Part shown: piece after piece, positions 6,753 through 13,484 of the stretch | Layout: every line of letters begins with the position of its first letter | How positions within the stretch are numbered: position 1 is the first letter of the stretch | Source of the DNA: SIG455 sp045659025 | GTDB taxonomy: Bacteria; Bacillota; Clostridia; UMGS1810 | DNA: 25,672 bases | Reading direction: 5' to 3' | Assembly (NCBI GenBank): GCA_045659025.1 | Contig: JAZOWA010000058.1 | Location: 1-25,672 of the forward strand | Made by a program: the position numbers and the translations under genes | The notes under the pieces: model-generated | What the model saw: the letters and a program-made list of their open reading frames with translations, nothing else | Databases searched by the model: none | Told to the model about the DNA's origin: nothing

Positions 6753-8756
6753 TTATCTCTTGGTGATGGAAAATTTGTTTTCTTTGAAAAACTCAGGCAT
6801 TGCACGAAGCAGCAAACCGTCGTATTTATAATAGTCAAAATCTGCCGAGGTGTATGTATTATCCTTGGCGATATCATTGGATTTTTCTGCAAGGTGTTCG
6901 GAAAGAGAATCAATGCCATTATATGTGGTGAGGCATCCATGGCGTTTAAGATGATTGTTCTTAACCGTCTTTTTAATCTTACCACTATCATCTGCCTCTA
7001 CTGATATTTCGGATTTCTTCATCGGCAGATAACCCGACATCATATGATAAGCATTCCATCTGAAGTGTTCCTGTGCCAAAAGGGAAGTCTTTACTCCCCT
7101 ATCAAAATAGTGGTCATAGCAGGTTTGATCCAAATCTATCTTCTCAAGTGCATTCTCAAGCAGAGCGTACCCCTCACCTTTGCCGTCCTTCGAATAATCA
7201 AGACCAAGAAGATTGAGCTTGAGACGGAGATTACCCGCAAGGGCTATATTGCTATACATATCAAAATACGAAAGTTCTCCCCAGGTGTCCGCACCCGAAT
7301 AGAAGGTGTTGATGCTTTTAGCAAGGGCAGTGAGCTTTTCGTTGACTATAACATCGTGGGTATAAAGGGATTGGATGCTTCCGTAACAGTTGATATTACC
7401 GTATACGGAAATTTCTGAATTGTTATATATGAACACACGGAAGTTATTTGAGCCGTCAAGAAGGAGATTAAGGCGTTCTGCTGTATCGATATTTCTATAA
7501 ACGTCGGATGTGTCTATCACAACATAACTGAAAGCATTTTCCTTTTTGATTCTTTCCGCAATTACACCAAGGTAATCCATCTCGTAGAGTGTCTCATCTA
7601 TACACTCTGTACTATACGGCATATCAGGAAGTGGGAAATACTCATCCCTCACAAGTTTATCCATTGCATCCGAAAGGCCGTTTATATCCCATGCCCTCTT
7701 ATTTATCTTGCTGTCGCAAAGGATATAGTTTACAGGATGTGCCCTATACTCCTTGCCGTCAAAAGTGCAGAGCTGGTTATTTACTACGAACTGTCTGTAT
7801 ATCTCGCGACTGAGCTTACCAAAACCCAACATAAACACATTGAGTTCCGTATCTGCCATCACCGAAGTATCAGCATCAAAAAAGCAAGTGGGCATATCGG
7901 CGGTGATAGGGTTTTCATCCACAAAAGTACGGGCGATAAGCTCGTTTCTGCTAAACAGGGTAATATCGGCACGGTGTTCCTTTGCTACCGTATCAATATA
8001 GTTCTTTTCCGTGGGCATTGCTTCCTCATCAGTTTCAATATAAAAATGGATGTTTCTGCTCTTTGCGGAAGCATTGAGGTATGACAGGGCGTCGGTGATT
8101 TTGTCATAATGGTCGCCGTCATCATTGGGTAACACAACATTATATCTTGTGGAGGAGTTAAAAAATCTGCTATCAAAAAACTCCTTTGAAAGACTTCTTT
8201 TCACAACGGTATAGCCACTGTTTACGAGGTCATTGACAACGGATTTATCTGTGCCTTTGGAAAGAGCAATGATAGTATTGGCATATGATTTCGCGTAGCC
8301 AAGTGCCTCGGGAGAATTGCCCGAGATAATATCGCAACTACTAGAATTCAACATGCGGGCAACCTTAAACACGTTAAGGATCCTGCGGCCGAAGGCGCTT
8401 ATAGCAGCAAAGTAAGTTGATACAACACCCAAAGCAAGTCCGATTGCATATATATAGGCATAGACCGGGAAAACAGAAGAGTAGCCCTCCACCATTCCCG
8501 TTGCACCGTCACCCACAAAAGCTTTGATGGCGGCAGGGATGATATCCATAGCGTAGAACAAGGGGTGTCTGCCTTCGCCGAGCACCAGTTCTTCATAAAG
8601 AGCAGGAACAGTATAAAGCATACTGTTTAACACGAACACAAAGGCAAGATATACAAATGTGCGGATGGCATTCTTCTTGCCCCACACAAACATCACACCA
8701 ACCACCGCAAGAACAATTTCTGCGATAAACAGGGCTTGATTAAGTGTTTCCCACAT
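6753..8756 (-). CDS. Membrane protein with tandem Rossmann (RCK-like) domains and a C-terminal RyR-like domain
   Basis: 667 residues with no family I can name outright. Visible in order: hydrophobic helices at about 8-26, 31-53 and 97-122, with a loop between the second and third that includes a shorter apolar stretch (70-82) which could be re-entrant; a first Rossmann-like unit (141-210, beta strand CDIISG then a helix); a second with the nucleotide-binding turn LGFGKLSREI (310-319); and a C-terminal region (about 543-655) with EHFRW (563-567) and later DYYKYDGLLL, resembling prokaryotic RyR domains, which carry an E-H-x-R-W helix. Membrane segments plus tandem RCK-like folds suggest a ligand-gated ion channel or leak pathway. 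The gene starts 12 bases after the TIR gene, whose TAA abuts its GGAG, so the two are translated together. A TrkA/RCK regulatory protein is the main alternative. RyR assignment is moderate because it is divergent. Confidence 0.72.
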   Translation of the reverse strand: MWETLNQALFIAEIVLAVVGVMFVWGKKNAIRTFVYLAFVFVLNSMLYTVPALYEELVLGEGRHPLFYAMDIIPAAIKAFVGDGATGMVEGYSSVFPVYAYIYAIGLALGVVSTYFAAISAFGRRILNVFKVARMLNSSSCDIISGNSPEALGYAKSYANTIIALSKGTDKSVVNDLVNSGYTVVKRSLSKEFFDSRFFNSSTRYNVVLPNDDGDHYDKITDALSYLNASAKSRNIHFYIETDEEAMPTEKNYIDTVAKEHRADITLFSRNELIARTFVDENPITADMPTCFFDADTSVMADTELNVFMLGFGKLSREIYRQFVVNNQLCTFDGKEYRAHPVNYILCDSKINKRAWDINGLSDAMDKLVRDEYFPLPDMPYSTECIDETLYEMDYLGVIAERIKKENAFSYVVIDTSDVYRNIDTAERLNLLLDGSNNFRVFIYNNSEISVYGNINCYGSIQSLYTHDVIVNEKLTALAKSINTFYSGADTWGELSYFDMYSNIALAGNLRLKLNLLGLDYSKDGKGEGYALLENALEKIDLDQTCYDHYFDRGVKTSLLAQEHFRWNAYHMMSGYLPMKKSEISVEADDSGKIKKTVKNNHLKRHGCLTTYNGIDSLSEHLAEKSNDIAKDNTYTSADFDYYKYDGLLLRAMPEFFKENKFSITKR

Positions 8757-8768
8757 TACTATCTCTCC

Positions 8769-11210
8769 TTACATCAAAGTTTTAATATGAGCAATTTTAT
8801 CCCTTACACTAACCGCTTCCTCGGCCTCGGGATGATAGATGCTCTCGGCAATACCCAAGGATTTCTCGTATGCCACGAGGGCTTCATCGTATTGGCCAAG
8901 TGCAGAGCATATATCGCCAAGAAGGGTGTATGCGATATATGTATTGGGATGATTGAGGCCTATGCAATCCACATATCCTGTGGCGCTTTCCTCAGCAAGT
9001 TGTTTCGCCTGAGTGTAATTACCCTGTTTGTAAAATATAGTTGCCTTCATACGATTGGTGTATACAACATCCATATGTGTCTCATCAAACAGCGATAAAA
9101 GGATTTCTCTGGCCTTTTCTATACACTCCAAAGCCTCCTCATAATTACCTGACACTATATAAAGCTCCGCAAGTTGCATATATCCGCCACCGATTTTACC
9201 GTAGTGGAATTCCCCCGGTGTGAAGGATGCTTTGGCGTGATTGACAGTGTCCTCACCATATGCTTTGGCAAGCTCAAAATCCTTTTCATCCTTAGTGCGG
9301 GAATACTTATACATATACTGCTTGGAAAGATTCACCTTGGTCATGGTGTGACGGGATTTCTCCTCCGAAGTGGTAAGCTCTAAATCTGAGAACAGTCTAT
9401 CAGCTAAAGACAGCCAGTGCATCGCATTTTCGTTGGCGTTTTTGAAATGGTTATCATAGGAATACAGCCAACCTATTTTGAAAGCAGAACGGGCAGTTTC
9501 AAAACTCGTCTCACCCTTGGTCTCCTTATAATACTCGTAAATACGGATGGCAAGTTTCATAGCATAATCAGTATCAACCGCAAAGCTGAAAAGATTGGCA
9601 GCCTGATAGTAGAACATTTCTGTTCCTTCGCATATCTCATCAAACTGCGCCAATATACCTCTGGTAATCAAAGCAAATCTGTCTTTCTCGCTCTTTTTCA
9701 TTCCCCAGGTCTTCTTATCCTCAATGGCATCGGTAAACCTTGACAGGAAATCTGCGCAATTAACCGCATCCGCCTTAATCTCGTGCTTAATTACTTCCTT
9801 GATAATCGGATGAAGAGCAATTCCCTCGGTATTTTTGACAAGCCAGCTCTTAGTCTCCAGGTCTTTGATGATTTTAGTGGAATCCAGATCCGCCCAAGCT
9901 CTGAAGTTTCTCACATTTACACCTTCCACAGGCATAAGGGAAAGATACATGAGAACTCTTCTCTCCTCATCCGTGAGATTAAAGAGTTTGAACATTTTAA
10001 GCAGGTTCTCGTATGCAGTCTGCTTCTTCATATTCTCACTCATAACCTCTTCGTTAAGAGAGAGTATGCCCTCGGAGTTAAGTTGTTCTATCATCTCGGC
10101 GGGAGTCTGTCCGCTGTTTTCCATATGTTGAGCAAGGAGTTCTACCGTATAGGTATGGCGATTTACAAGCTCAATGAGTTCCTCAAGTTTGGGGTCGTCT
10201 TCCTCCACATCATATCCACCATAATTTTGCATAAATATTTCTTTGAGATACTCCATTGACTCGATTGCATCTATCTTTATTGTGGGGAAAAGTCGGGAAA
10301 AGTCATTTCTGGTGGTGACAATGAGATGATAGTCGCCAGAGGCAAACTCCTCAAGGTGTTCGTCTTGGAGAGTGTCGAAATTATCTACTACTATCAATGT
10401 CTTACCATCTGAAATTCTCTTGATTTTATCAAGTTTACGTCTGAAGAAGTCGTCATCACTTTCTTTAGAACCGTCGTTCATAGTATAACGCGCCATTTCA
10501 GGCTCCAGCACAAAGGCATTATCAGACACAATCGTATTCTTAAGATTTTCGTTATAGGTAGCATATACAACCGTGTCGTAGTCGTTCTTATGCCTTTTAG
10601 CGTATTGCTTGGCTATCTGCGTCTTACCAATACCACCTATACCACACAAAAACTGCACGTTCTCCCCGCCGGCAAATTTCCCCTCTATCTCGGCAAGGAC
10701 ATCATCCCTGCCAAGAAAGATTTTCTTTGGTGCTATTGTAGGGGTGGACAAGAGTTTGAACTGTCTGAAATTTCTGTTCCACGCACCACTGTTATCGGTT
10801 TTATCTATTACAGCATAAATCTGTCTGGAAAGCTCCTCTATACGCTCATCCATAGTGGGCTTTGTGGCGTCTACGCGGTGTACCGCAAGAAGATCATACT
10901 CAAGGTCTCCCACAAGCTCTGCTTCATCTATAACAAAGGGAATTACCGTCTTGCCGTTATCTAAAGATATGGCAATTTCCTTGGGCACTTCCTTTGACGC
11001 AATGGAGTGTTCACTCTGTATAAAAAGAACGAGCTTGGAAGACTCTATCGCATCAACAATAACAGATTTATAATGCTCACCCGCCAAAATCTCGCTTGTG
11101 CATATCCAGCAGGAAATGTTATATTTATCCGAAAGTTCATCCACCACATACTGTGCAATCTTCTGATCGCTAAAAGAAAAACTTACGAACACATCATGTC
11201 CTTGTCCCAT
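8769..11210 (-). CDS. TIR-NB-ARC-TPR protein (bacterial NLR/STAND-type sensor)
   Basis: 813 residues from the chosen start. An N-terminal TIR domain (about 4-135) begins HDVFVSFSFSD, has the CWICTSEILAG segment and a putative catalytic glutamate at E78 in SKEVPKEIAIS; such TIR domains often cleave NAD+. An NB-ARC-type ATPase follows: Walker A GIGGIGKT (190-197), Walker B TLIVVDNFD with D276, a sensor strand LIVTTRND (296-303), then a winged-helix region (about 402-475) with LHP (466-468) where plant and animal relatives often have MHD. The C-terminal third (about 535-811) is helical with TPR-type repeats, clearest at 673-705 and 753-790, the likely ligand-sensing part. An in-frame ATG at 11243 was rejected: it lies at or before the predicted transcription start, while the ATG at 11210 has AGGAG seven bases ahead. 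Domain architecture is that of STAND defence proteins; function is inferred. Confidence 0.88.
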   Translation of the reverse strand: MGQGHDVFVSFSFSDQKIAQYVVDELSDKYNISCWICTSEILAGEHYKSVIVDAIESSKLVLFIQSEHSIASKEVPKEIAISLDNGKTVIPFVIDEAELVGDLEYDLLAVHRVDATKPTMDERIEELSRQIYAVIDKTDNSGAWNRNFRQFKLLSTPTIAPKKIFLGRDDVLAEIEGKFAGGENVQFLCGIGGIGKTQIAKQYAKRHKNDYDTVVYATYNENLKNTIVSDNAFVLEPEMARYTMNDGSKESDDDFFRRKLDKIKRISDGKTLIVVDNFDTLQDEHLEEFASGDYHLIVTTRNDFSRLFPTIKIDAIESMEYLKEIFMQNYGGYDVEEDDPKLEELIELVNRHTYTVELLAQHMENSGQTPAEMIEQLNSEGILSLNEEVMSENMKKQTAYENLLKMFKLFNLTDEERRVLMYLSLMPVEGVNVRNFRAWADLDSTKIIKDLETKSWLVKNTEGIALHPIIKEVIKHEIKADAVNCADFLSRFTDAIEDKKTWGMKKSEKDRFALITRGILAQFDEICEGTEMFYYQAANLFSFAVDTDYAMKLAIRIYEYYKETKGETSFETARSAFKIGWLYSYDNHFKNANENAMHWLSLADRLFSDLELTTSEEKSRHTMTKVNLSKQYMYKYSRTKDEKDFELAKAYGEDTVNHAKASFTPGEFHYGKIGGGYMQLAELYIVSGNYEEALECIEKAREILLSLFDETHMDVVYTNRMKATIFYKQGNYTQAKQLAEESATGYVDCIGLNHPNTYIAYTLLGDICSALGQYDEALVAYEKSLGIAESIYHPEAEEAVSVRDKIAHIKTLM

Positions 11211-11217
11211 TTTACTT

Positions 11218-11222
11218 CTCCT
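11218..11222 (-). promoter_or_regulatory. Ribosome binding site that sets the TIR gene start
   Basis: AGGAG on the minus strand, seven bases before the ATG at 11210. Because the promoter -10 box at 11248-11253 places the RNA start near 11241, the upstream ATG at 11243 could not be translated, so this site decides the start. Confidence 0.85.
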
Positions 11223-11247
11223 CATATTACCAATAATCAACAACCTT

Positions 11248-11276
11248 ATTCTACATTATCCGCCATAAAAATGCAA
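11248..11276 (-). promoter_or_regulatory. Promoter of the TIR/RyR operon
   Basis: Minus-strand TTGCAT (11271-11276) and TAGAAT (11248-11253) with a 17-base spacer. The predicted RNA start near 11241 leaves a leader of about 30 bases before the ATG at 11210. The hexamers and spacing equal those of the rplS promoter, which suggests steady housekeeping-type expression rather than tight induction. No operator-like repeat is obvious. Confidence 0.78.
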
Positions 11277-11313
11277 TAGACAATACACTCTGCCACCGCA
11301 TATTCCAAAATAA

Positions 11314-11342
11314 AAAAGCGTACTGAAAATCAGTACGCTTTT
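11314..11342 (-). terminator. Intrinsic terminator of tRNA-Leu
   Basis: A perfect 12-base-pair stem (arms 11314-11325 and 11331-11342) with a five-base loop, followed on the minus strand by a U-rich tail. It starts within two bases of the tRNA 3' end and insulates the tRNA from the TIR operon. Confidence 0.9.
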
Positions 11343-11343
11343 A

Positions 11344-11427
11344 TGCCGATGGCCGGAGTCGAACCGGCACGGTATCGCTACCGGCGGATTTTGAGTCCGC
11401 TACGTCTGCCAATTCCATCACATCGGC
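11344..11427 (-). tRNA. tRNA-Leu, anticodon CAA
   Basis: 84 bases on the minus strand. The acceptor stem GCCGATG pairs with CATCGGC and is followed by discriminator A; the anticodon stem GCGGA/TCCGC holds the loop CTCAAAA, giving anticodon CAA for UUG leucine codons. A long variable arm (CGGTA GCGA TACCG) identifies a class II tRNA, and the T arm GCCGG TTCGACT CCGGC is intact. The 3' CCA is not encoded and would have to be added after transcription. Confidence 0.96.
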
Positions 11428-11440
11428 AAATTACTATGCC

Positions 11441-11469
11441 ATTATACAACATTATAATCGGGATTTCAA
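11441..11469 (-). promoter_or_regulatory. Promoter of tRNA-Leu
   Basis: Minus-strand TTGAAA (11464-11469) and TATAAT (11441-11446) with a 17-base spacer, placing the RNA start a few bases ahead of the mature tRNA 5' end at 11427. A second TATAAT-like run lies within the spacer but lacks a good -35. Confidence 0.85.
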
Positions 11470-11489
11470 GAGTTTTTTGAAAGTTTTTC

Positions 11490-11521
11490 AAAAAAATATA
11501 GGGAGGATTATCTCCTCCCTA
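11490..11521 (-). terminator. Intrinsic terminator of the pgi-nahK operon
   Basis: Minus-strand stem TAGGGAGGA (11513-11521) pairs with TCCTCCCTA (11499-11507) around a five-base loop, followed by ATT and a run of seven T (11490-11496). It begins nine bases after the kinase stop codon. Confidence 0.92.
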
Positions 11522-11529
11522 TTACTGAA

Positions 11530-12621
11530 TTATTTTGTGTACTTAGCAACGATTGCCTTCATCTCATCAAATTTGGTTTCCATATCGGCTACCATCTTGA
11601 ACTGGGTGCGGGCACGATCCAAGTTGTGATTTTCACGATGGATTCTGAAATATACGTCACCATTGATATGGTCACCCAAGAATCTGATACCACACTCCAA
11701 AGTCATAATTATAGCAGACACCGGCAAAAGTTCTGCCTCTTCTTTGGTGATTCTGTCACCAAGTTCGCTAAGGAAGCCCTTAACATATTCCTCAAACAGC
11801 ACCAAATCACAATATACCTTGGAAAGATCCTTTTCATCCTCGGCAGAAGGGTTAGTGCCGAAGCGGATAGAATCACCGAAATCGTAAAGAAGTGAACCAG
11901 GCATAACAGTATCGAGGTCAACTACGCATACGCCCTTACCTGTGGTGTTATCAACCATAACGTTATTGAGCTTGGTATCGTTGTGAGTAACTCTAAGGGG
12001 GATTCTGCCCTCTGCGATTCCGTCAACAATGATATTGGCATATTTCTTGTGAGCCATAGCGAACTCAATCTCTTCTGCTACACTCTCTGCCTTGCCGGAT
12101 TTATTTTCCTTAACAGCTTTCTCAAAATCCGCAAAGCGGGAAACTGTGTGGTGGAAGTTCTTAATAGTCTCGTGGAGTTTATCGGCATCAAAGTCAGAAA
12201 GCATATTCTGGAATTTGCCGAAAGCCGCAGCTGCGTTGTAGAAATCCTTGGGATCCTCTACCACCTGATAGCTTACTGCATCATCAATAAAGTTATATGC
12301 TCTGTAATATGCGCCCTCATCCGTCTTCACATAGTTCTGACCGTCTTTGGAAGGGATAACAGACAAGGTCTCACGATTAACATCGCCACCTGCTTCTGCA
12401 ATCTTTGCCTTCAAAAACTCTGTAACGAGAACGATGTTCTCCATTACATCCTCGGGAGAAGTAAATACTACAGTGTTAATCTTCTGCAATATGTACTTTG
12501 TCGCTGTGGTCTCTACCAAGAAAGTGGAGTTGATGTGACCCTCACCATAGGGTACGGCACTTACATACTCACCTTCGAAGTCAAACAAATCTATAATGTC
12601 TTTCAAATTATATTCCATCAT
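11530..12621 (-). CDS. Phosphotransferase, N-acetylhexosamine 1-kinase (NahK)-like
   Basis: Predicted ATP-dependent sugar kinase of the aminoglycoside phosphotransferase fold; NahK relatives phosphorylate N-acetylglucosamine or N-acetylgalactosamine at C1. The 363 residues include the nucleotide region PYGEGHINSTFLV (24-36), the catalytic loop THNDTKLNN (212-220, base D215) and the metal site VVDLDTVMPGSLLYDFGDSI (233-252), whose wording is close to NahK. It follows a nucleotidyltransferase gene and overlaps it by 14 bases, so product sugar 1-phosphate could pass straight to activation. Two ATGs stand in tandem (12621 and 12618), behind AGAGGA. No lacto-N-biose phosphorylase or galT is nearby, so the source of sugar is unknown. 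Other sugar or choline kinases of the fold are possible. Confidence 0.8.
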   Translation of the reverse strand: MMEYNLKDIIDLFDFEGEYVSAVPYGEGHINSTFLVETTATKYILQKINTVVFTSPEDVMENIVLVTEFLKAKIAEAGGDVNRETLSVIPSKDGQNYVKTDEGAYYRAYNFIDDAVSYQVVEDPKDFYNAAAAFGKFQNMLSDFDADKLHETIKNFHHTVSRFADFEKAVKENKSGKAESVAEEIEFAMAHKKYANIIVDGIAEGRIPLRVTHNDTKLNNVMVDNTTGKGVCVVDLDTVMPGSLLYDFGDSIRFGTNPSAEDEKDLSKVYCDLVLFEEYVKGFLSELGDRITKEEAELLPVSAIIMTLECGIRFLGDHINGDVYFRIHRENHNLDRARTQFKMVADMETKFDEMKAIVAKYTK

Positions 12622-13465
12622 AAAGTCCGTCCTCTACAAATTTTTTCATTGCTTTCTGCACAGTCTCTTTATCTTCTTTGTATGTAATGCCATACCATTT
12701 ATCCTTGTTGGGGATTGCTTTAACAGTAGCTTTACCTGCTTTAACAAGATCACCGATTACAACGGGAATAAGGAACTCTGCTTTAAGGAGATTATCACCC
12801 TTGAGGAACTCAGCGTATTTCTCTTCAAGTACGGGGAAAATCTCTGGTGTGAGTGCCCAGAGGTTCATAGATACTTTTGCATCCTCGGGAAGTGTAATCT
12901 GCTCACCGTTATCGCCTGTGCATTTGAAATCTGCGATATCAGTACGTTCATCAATGGTTTTCATATAGCCATCTTCGATAACGCATACACCACGTGCAAC
13001 TGAGCCGTTATCACTCAAAGTGTTCTTAAGATCATAGCAAACCATCGCAAACTCCATATTATCAGAAGCACGCATGAACTCTGCCAATTCACCAAAAGCG
13101 TTGCTGCCATAGTAGTCATCAGCGTTGAGGATTGCAAAGTTACCCTTAACAGTATCTTTACAACACAAAACAGCGTGTGCTGTACCCCAGGGCTTTACTC
13201 TGCCTTCGGGAAGATTATCTGTGGTCTGGAACACATATTCAACATCAATCATCTGTGCAATCTTATTGCCGACGATCTCTTTGAAATCTTTCTCAATGCT
13301 TTCTTTGATAATGAATACAACTTTATTGAAACCCGCTTTTTTGGCATCATAAACCGAGAAGTTAAGCAAGGTCTCGCCACCGGGGCCAATGGGCTCCATC
13401 TGCTTGAGTCCGCCAAAGCGACTACCCATACCTGCTGCCATTACTACAAGTGTCAAATCCTTCAT
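12608..13465 (-). CDS. Sugar-1-phosphate nucleotidyltransferase
   Basis: Predicted NDP-sugar pyrophosphorylase of the NTP-transferase fold: sugar 1-phosphate plus NTP gives NDP-sugar and pyrophosphate. The 285 residues begin with a strand and the signature AAGMGSRFGGLKQ (10-22), with FQTTDNLPEGRVKPWGTAHA (79-98) binding the nucleotide base and NADDYYG (114-120) holding the metal aspartates. The open frame reaches up to 13597, but the ATG at 13465 has AGGAGG nine bases ahead and starts right at the conserved strand; the longer form would overlap pgi by over 100 bases and adds an unconserved basic stretch. The neighbouring NahK-like kinase suggests a HexNAc-1-P substrate, giving a UDP-HexNAc; glucose-1-P is the alternative. 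Confidence 0.86.
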   Translation of the reverse strand: MKDLTLVVMAAGMGSRFGGLKQMEPIGPGGETLLNFSVYDAKKAGFNKVVFIIKESIEKDFKEIVGNKIAQMIDVEYVFQTTDNLPEGRVKPWGTAHAVLCCKDTVKGNFAILNADDYYGSNAFGELAEFMRASDNMEFAMVCYDLKNTLSDNGSVARGVCVIEDGYMKTIDERTDIADFKCTGDNGEQITLPEDAKVSMNLWALTPEIFPVLEEKYAEFLKGDNLLKAEFLIPVVIGDLVKAGKATVKAIPNKDKWYGITYKEDKETVQKAMKKFVEDGLYDGI

Positions 13466-13474
13466 GTTGATATT

Positions 13475-13480
13475 CCTCCT
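13475..13480 (-). promoter_or_regulatory. Ribosome binding site that sets the nucleotidyltransferase start
   Basis: A perfect AGGAGG on the minus strand, nine bases before the ATG at 13465 and within the 19-base gap after the pgi stop codon. It argues against the far-upstream ATG at 13597. Confidence 0.85.
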
Positions 13481-13484
13481 GATA

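Noticed and set aside
6753..8756. Plain Trk potassium-uptake regulator
   Set aside because: TrkA proteins are soluble and lack the N-terminal membrane helices and the E-H-x-R-W C-terminal module, and no TrkH gene is nearby.
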